Shown here piece by piece: positions 44,701-54,093 of a DNA stretch of 64,000 nt. Below the pieces are notes generated by a model, which saw only the letters and a program-made list of their open reading frames with translations, was not told where the DNA came from and ran no database searches. Origin of the DNA: Chrysaora quinquecirrha (taxonomy: Eukaryota; Cnidaria; Scyphozoa; Semaeostomeae; Pelagiidae); NCBI GenBank assembly GCA_014526335.1, contig JACTAT010000013.1, forward strand, positions 1,089,987 through 1,153,986. The letters run 5' to 3'. Each line of letters begins with the position of its first letter. Position 1 is the first letter of the stretch. The position numbers were made by a program, and so were the translations under genes.

Positions 44701-44827
44701 GTGCCCTGTTCCACGAGCCGGTGAATGGTGCCAATAAGCCAATGGTGACGTTTGTCTTTGGCCACAGGGAAACAAAGGTGACAAGATTGAACAAAATTGC
44801 GATTTTCAAATGCGGAGAGTACGCCAT
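32712..44827 (-). CDS. Receptor guanylate cyclase 1 (particulate type)
   Basis: Single-pass receptor that should make cGMP from GTP on ligand binding. Exons: 44827-44161 (hydrophobic signal segment, then ANF-receptor ligand-binding domain, [13 protein letters not shown]), 43330-43065, 42074-41939 ([16 protein letters not shown]), possibly 40145-40042, then 39866-39758 (juxtamembrane), 39181-39023, 38071-37968, 37768-37697, 37225-37060, 36940-36794, 36356-36182 (kinase-homology), 36047-35904 (dimerisation helix), 35237-35045, 34425-34251, 33906-33716 (cyclase) and 32819-32712 (stop TGA). The pseudokinase has HGNLSSSNC in place of HRDLKxxN. Cyclase metal Asp residues are in FFSDIVGFT and [12 protein letters not shown]; Glu (VETIGD) and Cys (MPRYCLFGD) predict guanine specificity. 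Exon 38071-37968 is one base short (104 versus 105 in the paralogue) at the T-run 37999-38002. The membrane-spanning exon is uncertain. Confidence 0.9.
32953..33315. repeat. MITE family B, copy 5
   Basis: ACACTCTTTTCTTTTATAAG and CTTATAAAAGAAAAAGAGTG are near-perfect inverted ends around about 360 bases. Lies in the last intron of receptor guanylate cyclase 1. Shares AACACGAGCCTGGATTTTGC with the copies at 19319 and 39247. Confidence 0.7.
34487..34692 (+). repeat. AAGTC pentanucleotide array
   Basis: About 200 bases of GTCAAGTCAAGTCAAGTC with occasional GAGTC variants, interrupted by AAGAATTC near 34618. Lies in an intron within the cyclase domain of receptor guanylate cyclase 1. Confidence 0.95.
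34800..34920 (+). repeat. Degenerate SINE S copy
   Basis: CTAGCTCGTGGTGCCAGGAG and GCACCATTTCATCTTCATCT match the order of the SINE S units. Much diverged. Confidence 0.35.
35536..35639. repeat. Long imperfect hairpin in a guanylate cyclase intron
   Basis: The left arm contains CTTGGTAACTGCGGAGGAGT then CTCTTGTAAA. The right arm contains TTTACAAGAGACTCCTCCTC and CCGCAGTTACCAAG. The arms are about 40 bases with one small bulge and a loop of about 18 bases. It could be the whole of a very small foldback element. Confidence 0.75.
36436..36776 (+). repeat. GGTCA/AGATC pentanucleotide array
   Basis: About 340 bases of imperfect AGGTC, AGATC and GGTCA units, with a higher-order block (AGATCAGATCAGATCAGAGG) repeated at about 36565, 36660 and 36735. 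Its left end lies 20 bases from a kinase-homology exon of receptor guanylate cyclase 1. Confidence 0.9.
38411..38712. repeat. MITE family A, copy 5 (guanylate cyclase 1 intron)
   Basis: TTAGGCCCTGGCCGAAAGGC at the left and GATCATTTAGCCAGAGCTTTA at the right, with the standard internal modules. A short extra piece (AAAAATGTTTGACAAGCAAT and ACAACATTGCTTGTG) follows at 38770-38875. Confidence 0.7.
39247..39380. repeat. MITE family B, copy 6, truncated
   Basis: Left end ACACTCTTTTTTTAAGAACA followed by AACACGAGCCTGGATTTTTG matches copy 5, but no matching right end is present. Confidence 0.55.
39453..39662 (+). repeat. Two-copy tandem repeat, period about 107 bases
   Basis: Two units each start GGAATCTCAGATTGGGGGGG, then GGCTGAACAA, then GACGTAATGA and TTTTTCAAAATATTGG-like ends. 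The G-run is 11 bases in the first copy and about 20 with one T in the second. Intronic. Confidence 0.75.
40042..40145 (-). CDS. Candidate transmembrane/juxtamembrane exon of guanylate cyclase 1
   Basis: Between a CAG acceptor (40146-40148) and a strong GTAAGT donor (40036-40041) lies a 104-base open segment. Its exit phase (2) fits the next exon, giving LEKKKYEKS across the junction. It encodes [20 protein letters not shown], which is moderately hydrophobic and ends in basic residues, as expected for a membrane segment and stop-transfer signal. Its entry phase (0) does not match the ligand-binding exon 42074-41939 (exit phase 1), so at least one more exon must lie between. Weak support; no homology was recognised. 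Confidence 0.3.
40372..41246. mobile_element. piggyBac-like non-autonomous element flanked by TTAA
   Basis: CCCTATT at the left and AATAGGG at the right are flanked on both sides by TTAA (40368-40371 and 41247-41250), the target site of piggyBac elements. Next to the ends is a longer inverted repeat, AAGTATGGGGGGCGTTTTTC with its reverse complement at about 41214-41240. The 875-base interior has no transposase. It lies in the intron of guanylate cyclase 1 where the membrane-spanning exon should be. Confidence 0.8.
41311..41454. mobile_element. Short hAT MITE with 8-bp target duplication
   Basis: The 144-base element starts CAAGGGCGCCGGAAGCAATG and ends CGTGCTTCCGGCGCCCCTG, near-perfect inverted repeats of the hAT CARGGG type. 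Exact 8-base duplications TGTACAAC flank it at 41303-41310 and 41455-41462. The interior is GGCAGGGGCAG-rich. It is non-autonomous. Confidence 0.9.
41646..41850. repeat. Palindromic GAGAATTTTGCTGAGCAAA element
   Basis: GAGAATTTTGCTGAGCAAAC and TTTGCTCAGCAAAAATTCTC form one inverted pair. GTGGCAGTGAGGAAAATT and AATTCCTCACCGTGAGAA give a second, related set. The left edge has CCCGCCCCACACGATG and the middle CACAGTGTGTGCGC. Foldback repeat of unknown class, intronic. Confidence 0.6.
42417..42945 (+). repeat. CCAGA/CCAAT pentanucleotide array
   Basis: Over 500 bases alternate between blocks of CCAGA (ACCAGACCAGACTAGACCAG) and blocks of CCAAT (CCAATCCAATCCAATCC), in at least two large cycles. It lies in the intron between two ligand-binding exons of guanylate cyclase 1. 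The long frames on both strands are repeat artefacts. Confidence 0.95.
43580..44110. repeat. GC-richer repetitive insertion in the first guanylate cyclase intron
   Basis: The stretch has GCGGTGACTTGAGCCGAGTA near 43598 and a degenerate inverse (ACCCGGGTCAGCTTGCCTCG) near 43898. It is richer in CG than the flanks. It behaves like a diverged DNA element; boundaries are unclear. Confidence 0.4.
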
Positions 44828-45913
44828 TTTGGAAAAAAGCTGAAAGAAACAATCGGAAATTAGGAAAGTTTCAACATAAATATTTGTTAGCTGCTGAGAA
44901 AATTAGACGGAAATTAGCTTACACACATAGTTTTTTTTTGATTGAATTGAGAAAATTAAAAAAGTAACATGATAAAATATTTATTTTCAAATGGCCAGTT
45001 TTAGTCTCTTAGTACATGTTTCTTTAAGCAGCTCAGTGGAACAAATCTCTATATAACGGATACCTGTTGGACAAATGTTATTGTCCGCTGAAGAGAGATG
45101 TCTGCGACCTTTGAACAGAAAATATTTGTCTGCTATTAGGTTTCCGTATAGACCTTGTCTTCTCTTAATTCGTTGTTGCTAATTTTGGTGGGGTAGAAAT
45201 GTCCCCCAATTCCACCCCGTGGTGCGGCTCCTGCGTTTAGGAGTGTGATGTACACTGAAGGAGCTAGCTACGAAACGCAAGCAAAACATGTTTGTCACAC
45301 TTTTGTATCAAAGGTAAATGATAACAGCTAAATTTTCTACCTTTCTTCCTTCACTTCAAATTAAACCCAAAACTGAAGTTTCCTAAATAAAATTATCTAA
45401 GAATTTTCCTCTTTGACGAAGAAAAAATAGATAAGATTTTCTTCTTTGTACAGGATTCGTGCCTTAAATCAGATTATCGTTTATCGGTGAAAACCAATCA
45501 AAAAAGTCGGATGAATCATAGTAGATTTCTTGCACTGTAATTTTCCTTAGTAGATAAAGTTGTTTTTTTTGGAGCTGAAAAGCTTTCCAGATGGTTTTTT
45601 CACCTCCGACATACATGGTTTTCGTTAAAGGAACCTTTGGCAGCTTAGTTGAGGAAATCAAATTGGTTTTTCAATAGTAATTTTACAGCAAATTTGCTTT
45701 GCTTTCTAACTACAAGATGTTGTAAAGTTAATATTACATCATATTTCAACCTCGTTTGTAGCTTGCCTCGTAATAATAGCAAGCGGATATTCTTGTAATA
45801 GTTTAACACCTTATAAATCTAATTGCTTTTTATTTTACCATATTTGGGCTTATTATTGTCACTTTAGATTTGAAGTAAATAAATTGAGTTTTTTTTGGGA
45901 AGGGAAGTTCGAT

Positions 45914-45960
45914 CATAGTCAATAGAATAAAGTCAATATAGCGTTATTCTATTGACTATG
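45914..45960. repeat. Perfect 17-bp inverted repeat
   Basis: CATAGTCAATAGAATAA and TTATTCTATTGACTATG form perfect arms around a 13-base loop about 1.1 kb upstream of the guanylate cyclase 1 start codon. Confidence 0.8.
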
Positions 45961-46219
45961 GTTCGATGATGTTTTTACTCATTTATTTAGTTGTAGACTA
46001 CGTTGTATAAACCGTTTTGAATTTCAAAAAAGTTATCCTTAGTTTTTCATCCAAACCTCGATAGTTCCTGAAAGTTCCTTAAATTTTTGCACCTTTTCAG
46101 CCTCGAATTCCTTATGAAGATGATCCATATAAAAAAACGAATAAAACGCTGTAACTTGTTTCACCATTTTACAAATGTTCACTTTGTGCTACTGTAATCA
46201 GTTTTTGATGCAGCAAAAG

Positions 46220-46597
46220 ACACGTTTTTTTTTAAGAAAGCGGTTTATAAGAAAGTAGTGCTCAACATCTTAAAAGTTTAAGAAAGTTCAATACTGGATT
46301 CTTGAAACTTAAGAAAGTTCTGTTTCATACTTTCACTCCTAATGTTCTGTGTGTTACTTTCGCTCTGCTGTTCAGTCGCTCTTCTTGCTATTAAACGAGT
46401 CTAATAATTATTCTCTTTGAAAAACGTGGTATTTGTGCAATGTATACAGTGTCTTAAACTGTGCATTCTTAGAAATACTGCATTCCAAAATTTTGGGTAA
46501 GAAAGTCACAAGAAAGTCTTGGTACTGAAAACATGAAATATCTAAGAAAGTTTTTAATACTGGCCCAAAAAAACTTTCTTATAAAAAAAAACGTGTA
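46220..46597. repeat. MITE family B, copy 7
   Basis: ACACGTTTTTTTTTAAGAAA and CTTTCTTATAAAAAAAAACG are the ends. The interior (AGTAGTGCTCAACATCTTAA, GTTCAATACTGGATTCTTGA) is shared with copy 8 at 63282, so these two form a subfamily. Confidence 0.7.
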
Positions 46598-47790
46598 CTA
46601 TTATTGTGCAGTATTCAAAGGGCTACGTTAGGTATAAACCAAAACTGAGCAACAGGCAAATGAAAATTTCATATGTAACGTTAGATATGAGAGCACAGAA
46701 TACTGTATCAATCACCAAAATATGTTGCGATGAAAGCGAGCATCGTTAAGTAAGCAGGCACTTGATTCACATATTTTTAAGCCAGTTTAAGCCAGCTACT
46801 ACTTTTGTATTACTTACCAAATTGTGGTCGTCTGCTTGCTCTGTTTAGACACGTTATATCATTTTCTTCTACGAACAAATAAAAAAAAACTTTACTTTAA
46901 TGATGTCTGAACTGCAGAACAAATTGAAACCTCAGTATACACCATGATAAAACCATGATAAGAGATTGACAAGGCAATGAAATGTTACACATGCGTAACA
47001 AAATTAGAGTCTTCACTTCTCACACACTCAAATTTAGTTTGCACTCACAGATTTTATCATTTTGCTTAGAGACAGGTTTCTATGACGGATTAAATATTTG
47101 CCGATAAAAAAGCTAAGTCTTATGTGTTTACATAAAGACCAAACCACCCAAAACATCTTATTCAACTTCTATGAAAAGATTTCAAAGCGAACAACCATGG
47201 AGAACTTTATTAATTTCGCCCTCGGTATCTGAATTGTGCACTTGAGATTTTCAAGGGATTAGCAAGATTTCAAAAGACACTTCTTGGTTATATTGTACTT
47301 CTGAAGTACGCACACGTCAACTCGAAACTCACAAGAAGAACTCACGCATTGCAAAAACAACCCCTGCCTCAAAATACTCAGAAGTTTTGAAGAAGATTTT
47401 AATCCTGATTTGTGGCGAGATATTTATTAGATTTATTAGGCAAAGAAGAATCGAAATTACGCTGTTGATATCAATACGCAGCGTGATTGGTTGGGGATTG
47501 GTTGAAGGAAAACAAAGAAATTTGGCAACAAAGTTTTGGCGCCAAAACTACACTGCAATTCAGCTGATTTTGGCGCCAAATTTTGTTTGTGATTATTAAG
47601 AGGCCTTGTGAAATGAGCAATAATGCATTGGGTTGTGTCCGAGAAGACTTCAATTTCGGTCACACATTCATTTCTGAAAAAAGGGAGTTTTTTTGACAAT
47701 AGCGACAGGGAATTTGTCCCAGTAGGTGCTTTACTCTGCCCCACAACCGAGGAAAATAATGCTTTTCCAGTTTCCCCCAATGGCCTTTTA

Positions 47791-48340
47791 AGGCCTGGCT
47801 AAACTAAGAGACATGTCCCCTCGATGTCTCCCAGTTTAGCCACGTCAGAAACTTTGTAGCGCGAAACAAAATTTGCAGCGAGATATCTCCGGGAGAAAAC
47901 AGAAACACTTCTTCTCTCCGCAACTCGGGGGACATGCTTGTCACTCGCATTTTAGTGCGTATTTTTTGGTCACATTCTGTTTTTGGCAGATCTTCCAAAT
48001 CTGAGAACGGTAGACTTGGCAGGAAAAAGTGCCCTGTACCAAAGAAATACGGTTGCCGAAAACGGTAGGCTTATCAGAACATCCTCGAGCTAAGCCATTC
48101 ATTTTGAGAGAGAACGAGATTCCTTGCGATGTCTGCGAAACCTTCCAGCTTCGGGGACAGAAGGTTTTGGAGGCCTACCAAACCTGCCGTTTTCAGAAGA
48201 CTGTACCAAAAAAATAAGTTTCGACGCCCACCAAAAAGAGAAGGCGTCTCCTGAAAACAGAATGTGACCAAAAAATACGCCCTTAGAGACACGACGAATA
48301 CAATGTCACGCGTGAAATGTCTCCTAGTTTAGCCAAAGCT
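47791..48340. repeat. MITE family C, copy 2, interrupted by a family D element
   Basis: AGGCCTGGCTAAACTAAGAG at the left and CTCCTAGTTTAGCCAAAGCT at the right, flanked by TTA on both sides. The interior is split at 47957-48280 by a complete family D element, so the C copy was there first. Confidence 0.8.
47957..48280. repeat. Family D element nested in family C copy 2
   Basis: GCGTATTTTTTGGTCACATT and AATGTGACCAAAAAATACGC are perfect 20-base inverted ends. The internal arms (CTGTTTTTGGCAGA, GAAAACGGTAGGCT, CTTCCAGCTTCGGGGACAGA) match the copy at 62634-62972. No coding capacity. Confidence 0.85.
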
Positions 48341-49036
48341 TTAGTTAATCATAAAGGGCAATCTTCTCCTTTTCGATGACGAAGAATTTTTGTTTCCACG
48401 CAGGCGATGATGTGCTATGAAATCCGTGCAAATTATTTAACATAGAATGGGGGAGGGGGCAAACATATATGACAAATCAATATGATTTAGTATTTGTCTC
48501 AACATATTTTGTCCATGATTGTAGATTGCAAAAAAATTGCAAAATTTACAACTTTGAGATGCTATAAAATAGTTTCAAGATAAAGTATAGGCAAATTGTG
48601 CTTGCAGTTTTGGAACCAGCTCGTTAAAGAGGGCGTGTTTGGGGGGGGGGGGGTTGGAAACCAATATCAAGTCTCCGTTTTCACAAAAATTGCACAGAAT
48701 CTAATACTATTCATTGTTCACTTCACATTTTTGAGAGGTCTTCCACCCTTAACAATTGTTGTTTTCATTCCGGGCTAACTTGTCGCCTCACTGAGTCGGC
48801 ATTCAGTACCAAAAACGCAAGATCTTAATCAAAAACCAAAAAAAGTTATCCAGAAATGCCGTCAACAGTTCACTGGCGAGTTTTTCAAAACCGAAAAACC
48901 GCGTGAAACCGTAAACCCGAGCCAAAATGTTGGCAAAACCGTGTAACCCAAACACCTCCTCGCTAAAATCAATGTAAATGAAATGTAAATCGAAAATTTC
49001 GCATCATAAACATTTTAAGAATAAAAATGAGAACTA

Positions 49037-49170
49037 ACCTTACGTCTGACTGCCAACGTCTTAAAGACTGGTATGAACAAGTCTTAGCTATCTCCAAGCA
49101 TTCTAATGCAAACAACTGGAGCAGATGTCTTCGTGTTTGTCCTATTCCGCCCAATAACAATCTGCAACAC
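49037..49170 (-). other. Orphan exon-like segment
   Basis: A minus-strand open segment (GGIGQTRRHLLQLFALECLE) ends at a GTTAGT donor (49038-49033). I do not recognise the sequence, and no partner exon in compatible phase was found. It may be chance, a pseudo-exon or part of a 5' UTR. Confidence 0.15.
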
Positions 49171-49920
49171 ATCGAAACGAAATCCTCCTTCCAGTGCGAA
49201 ATCTCAATTCCCTAAGATTAACCAAAAACGTATTTAACAGAAATTTCTACGTAATATGGCAGAACAAACTTTCGAAATTGATTTTGACTAATGTTATCAT
49301 ATTATAGGTTATAATTAGTATGAATTTATGGTTTAATTCAAACACCCTCAATCATTTATTAAAATTGCACAGCTGATTATAACAACCATCAGAGGTCCTA
49401 AATAATTTATAACACTAATAAAAGAAACGTCAATGCAGAAAATGTGTTAAATAAGTTTAATGAAAAAATACTTTAGAATTAAAAAAATTTAAGTCTTAGT
49501 GGGTTGTTTGTTTCTAGTTGATTACAAGATCTTAACTCCAAATACTACTTGTAAACAAACAAAGCTACCTAATGACCCTGATTGGATGGGAGTGTCCGAA
49601 AAGGCGTCTACAAAAAGCATCTTGAATTGCTTATTTCACCGAGGGGCGGTTCAATCTCTAGAAAGCTTGGAAGAAACTGAACCAAATTTTGATATTGTAC
49701 ATACCTAAAATCCTTAAAAATCCTTCTTAATCCTGTAAACAATCCTTCATATTTTCTATTACTTCTTATAGCTGAAATATCACAAGTAAATAAGAATAAT
49801 CTCATGATTTAACATCTTGTTAGAATGATGCTGCTACTAATGAATATTTATAGTTTTTCTTATAATCTAAACCGAGTATTTTCCATGTGTATGCAATTTT
49901 AATGAGAGGGCATGCAAAAG

Positions 49921-50880
49921 GCGGTGTACCAAATACCACAGTTATGAGATAACAATGCAGGTCTCCTCTGATGAAAACTGTCTCCAAAAATTAGGAGAGT
50001 TAGGCCCGGGCTAAACGATCAAACATTTTTGGTCAAACATTTTGAATTTTTCTTGTCTAGCAAAATGTTTTACCGTTTGGCCACGTCCAAAAACATTGCT
50101 CAACCAACATGGCCCAACATTTGTCAACAATTGGAACAACGAAGTCATTTGCACAAGCACAAACGCCTTGTTGCTAACAAATGTTGCCGGGTTGTGAAAT
50201 GTTGCAAGTTGTTCAAATTTGACAATAACCAAAGAAATGTTTGACAAGCAATGTTTGACAAGCAATGTTGGAAAGGCGGCCAAACAATTAAAAACATTGC
50301 TTGACAAGCAAAAGCAAGCAAAATTTGTGGCCTGATGTTTTTGAAAAAGTTTAAAAACATTTTTTTGCTTGGCCCAAGCAAAAAATGTTGGACGAGCAAT
50401 GTTTTTGGACATGGCCAAACCGTCAAACATTTTGCTTCAAAAGCAAATTCAAAATGTTTGACCAAAAATGTTTTAGTCGTTTAGCCAGCGCCTAGCTCTC
50501 CTTATTTTAGGAGACAGTTTTCATCAGGGGACACCGGCGTCACTATCTAATAACTGCGGGTATTTGGTACACCACGTTTTCAAAAACATCAGGCCACAAA
50601 TTTTGCTTGCTTTTGCTTGTCAAGCAATGTATTTAATTGTTTGGCCGCCTTTCCAACATTGCTTGTCAAACATTTCTTTGGTTATTGTCAAATTTGAACA
50701 ACTTGCAACATTTCACAACCTGGCAACATTTGTTAGCAACAAGGCGTTTGTGCTTGTGCAAATGACTTCGTTGTTCCAATTGTTGACAAATGTTGGGCCA
50801 TGTTGGGTGAGCAATATTTTTGGATGTGGCCAAACGGTCAAAACATTTTGCTAGACAAGAAAAGCTCGACCAGGGCCTAC
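49921..50880. repeat. Compound inverted repeat of nested elements
   Basis: Outer arms of about 80 bases (49921-50000 and 50494-50575) carry GGTGTACCAAATACC / GGTATTTGGTACACC and TGATGAAAACTGTCTCC / GGAGACAGTTTTCATCA. Between them is a 490-base family A element (50003-50493). Immediately right of the outer element, 50576-50880 is an inverted near-identical copy of 50050-50350. The arms share long identical blocks such as CATTTGCACAAGCACAAACG (50148-50167). Confidence 0.85.
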
Positions 50881-51501
50881 TTAAAGCCTGCACAAAAGAT
50901 TGGAGCAGTTACCATCTACTTTCAATTCAGCGCATTCTCGTTGAAATAAGCGCAAGCGCACACCGAACATTGCTCTCGAATAGGCCAACACCAAATCTAG
51001 GAGCGAGAGTAATAGCTACGCAAAACGACTCAGTGGTGCAATAGGGCAGAAAGGGGTCCTTGGGAGAATATGACTCGGGTTTCGGGGGGTCTCTCCGGTT
51101 CCAAAAATGATCCACTTTAAATTGTAGATAGCTAGTGAGATAAATTAAATAGCGTTATTAAATTTTAACGTTGTTTTACCTTCCATGCACTTTTCCGCCG
51201 CTTTCTCTTGCAAAAGTGTCGATTTGGGAATATTTTTCGACTAACTTTCTCACACCAAGGGACTACACACGAGCAGTAGCGTAGCAAGCGTCACTACATA
51301 AGAAAAAACTGGTTGTTCCTTACTGGAACTTCTAACTTAACCACACAAGGGTGCTTTCGATCAAATTAAAGCTCAGTAAAGCAAGGAATCACTTACGAGT
51401 TGCTCTACAATCAGCATTAGTCCGTTACGCCACTGCTTCGAATCTTAATCTTTAGTCAGACAGCTGTGTAAGCCAGCTTAACCTTAACATAGGGATAAGA
51501 G

Positions 51502-52236
51502 CAGGGACGGATTTAACAGACAATGACTGGGGGGGTGCCAGGCTGAAAAAGTCAAAAAAATTTTGAGGGACACGCCCTTTACTTTGGCGGAAAAGGCGGG
51601 CAACGCCCTTTTATATATTTTTTTCTAGTTAAAAATCGGTTACAAAATCATAGTTTTTGGAAAGGAATGTAGACATTCGCCACCCTCCCAATCAAGAAAT
51701 ATCAATTACACTCAGAAAATGATGGAAACACCCATTGCCCATGTTTACATTTATTTTCGCAAATATAATTTCGCTAATGTTCGCTTTATGTAACAGCAAT
51801 TTCAAATATTGATGTCAAACTTTAATTCTTCTTGCTTTCAGTTTCGACCATTTATCAGCAAGCTTATTAACGTCTATGTTGTCAACTATATCACTTTCAC
51901 AAGCAATGATCATGAGGTTATTCAGTCGATGATCAGTCATTTTTGACCGCAAATAGGTCTTCAGCAACTTGAGCCTTGAAAAAGAGCGCTCATTACTAGC
52001 TACGGACACTGGCGCAGTCAGGGCAATTTGATAAGCTTTTGCAAGATGTGATACAGATGCCTTTTGCCAACAAATGGCAGAATAGAAAATAGAAAAATTC
52101 AATGCTTCGGGAGTCAACTAACTACAAATGATTTCAAAAAATATTTTTTACCGAATAAGACTAAAGTTTACCGAATAACACTAGAACATTGGGGGGGTGT
52201 CACACCCCCCACACCCCCCCGGTATGTCCGTCCCTG
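51502..52236 (-). mobile_element. hAT transposon, internally deleted, with C-terminal dimerisation domain
   Basis: CAGGGACGGA at the left and TCCGTCCCTG at the right are perfect inverted ends. Exact 8-base target duplications GATAAGAG lie at 51494-51501 and 52237-52244. A minus-strand frame (about 52117-51815) encodes the hAT C-terminal dimerisation region: APVSVASNERSFSRLKLLKT then LRSKMTDHRLNNLMIIACES. The N-terminal zinc finger and the rest of the RNase H-like core are absent, so it is a deletion derivative that cannot move by itself. GC-rich GGGGGGTG / CACCCCCC stretches lie just inside both ends. Confidence 0.93.
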
Positions 52237-53284
52237 GATAAGAGGCTTAAGACCTATTAAAGCGGAACATGGTTTTGACAAAGCTTTGTAAGAATGATTA
52301 CTTCTGATAAAACCGATTTAAGACAGACCCTTATCGAAAGAACTCAAGTCGAATTATCGATCTAATAATTTCAAACAACCATGAAGCTAAGAACTAAAAT
52401 CAAAACATTCGATTACACATAATTAATCATGTTAAAATAATAAAATTAAAAACTGAGAATATAATCTGACCAAGGGCCAAAAAATCTCCAAAGAAATTCT
52501 GCGAGGATGAAAAAGAAGGGCTATTTCCATTTCTTGTTATAACTTGTGAATACCTATCTGAATATCTTGTGAATATCTACCTGGAAAATGGTGAATGTCC
52601 GCTCAAAATATGCTTATTTATTCCTTAAAAGCACCAAGCGTGCTTCTGGCTCCATATAAGACCGGCTTCCGGATCTGGGCTCTTTAGACCCCCCCCCCAT
52701 CAGTATGAAGCCCTCTTTTCTTCCTAGGACTTCACGCTTTAGATTTTTAGAAGAGCTTCAAACCCGCTGCTACGAGGGGCGTATCCCTGTCAAAAAGGGG
52801 CGAACTAGATTTTTATTGGGAAAAAATATTCCGAGGGATTTCTGTGAAACAATAGGATTTCTAGCGTACGAGATTTTCAAGGGGTGAATCGCCCCTTGTC
52901 CTGCTTACTCCAACCACCTACAATTGGAGAAGCAAGACCCATTTAAAAACTTCAAAATCAAATTCATCCATGTCGTCATAATAACACCTGAAACTTTCAT
53001 TAAAAGGCTAAAATAAGAACATAACGAATCATATAGAATTCTAGCCTTTAATGCAGTTTGATAAGCTATAACTTTTAATTCATCGAAATCGGCAAGAAAA
53101 ACGTGAGCAACAAAACTGCTGCAACCAAAGCCTTTATTTCCCAGTTGCGGATTGAACTTAATATTCATTCGAGGTCCCTAGAGCCTAGAGCCAGGGTTTC
53201 TTTGGGTTAACCCAAAGTTACACCGGTTACACAAATAACATAACATGTCGTAAGTGAGCAAAGGATAGAAAATATCATCGTTTT

Positions 53285-53410
53285 TTTACCGAAGAAGGGG
53301 GCAATGCAGAGCGAAGAGGCGGGAGGACTGCCACAGCAGTAACGATTTTGCGATTCTTCCAACAGAAGGAGACAGTTGCCCCCAATTACCCCCGCTGCCC
53401 CTGTACTAAA
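53285..53410. repeat. Diverged GGGGGCAATGCAG / CCGCTGCCCC element
   Basis: GAAGGGGGCAATGCAGAGCG at the left and CCCCCGCTGCCCCTGTAC at the right resemble the interior and right end of the hAT MITE at 41311. Strongly diverged. Confidence 0.35.
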
Positions 53411-54093
53411 ACACCCAGTACACTGTTAAAACTACAACTAAACAGACATTTCAACACGTCAGATTAATCGGCCTGACTTCAAAACCGAAACTCTAATTTA
53501 CAATAACCTTACTACTTATAGCAAATAGCTATAGTTGATCGTTATCAATTAATATGACATTAATTAACAACTGTCTTATTAATAAACATAGAAAGTGTTT
53601 TCTTTAATACTAATGATGTTTATGTTTATATTCATACTTATCTTCAAGATTGAAAATGCACGCCAGCATGTCATTCAATTTCAGATTCATTTTTCGACCT
53701 CGTGCTCCATATCAATTTGTTGTAACTTGATAAAATTTCACTAGATTTGCTACCAATTTATTGTTAGGTGGTTTTACTGTTACCGTTGTCCACTCTAAGC
53801 TTTCCCAGTTTCAAGCTGCATGTAGAAATGTCATCCTATAAACCATTTCATACTCGTCCTTACCTCATAAACTCTTCCTTACCCCTGTAAACTCTCCATT
53901 AAACTGTTTCGCTCTTCAGCCTTCTCCAAAGTTTTCCCCATGTTCAACCTTCCAATCTGCCTTGTCTGTTTCGTCCAAAGTCCATTTTCTGGGACAGTGC
54001 TCCTCGGTCCTTCTCGTCCAGTGACATAGCTGACATTTTGGTCATCCTGATTGCTGTCTGATTAACGGAATCACTAAAACACTGATTCAATGA

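Larger units (their letters stand above)
44850..54090. other. 9.2 kb repeat-rich region between the two guanylate cyclases
   Basis: No complete gene was found. It holds family B copy 7, family C copy 2 with a nested family D element, the large inverted repeat near 50 kb, a hAT element (51502-52236), a G-run near 48639-48652 and AT-rich DNA. Two isolated minus-strand segments with good donors (46816-46869 and about 49037-49170) could be 5' UTR or orphan exons. The promoter of guanylate cyclase 1 must be in the lower part of this region. Confidence 0.5.

Noticed and set aside
50011..50893. Matching 100-residue frames on opposite strands
   Set aside because: They encode the same peptide because the DNA is an inverted repeat of MITE sequence; no domain and no codon-like constraint visible.
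53880..54046. Minus-strand frame starting MTKMSAMSLDEKDRGALSQK
   Set aside because: Codon usage looks gene-like, but it stops after about 34 residues, no domain is known and no neighbouring exon fits. It may be a decayed element fragment.
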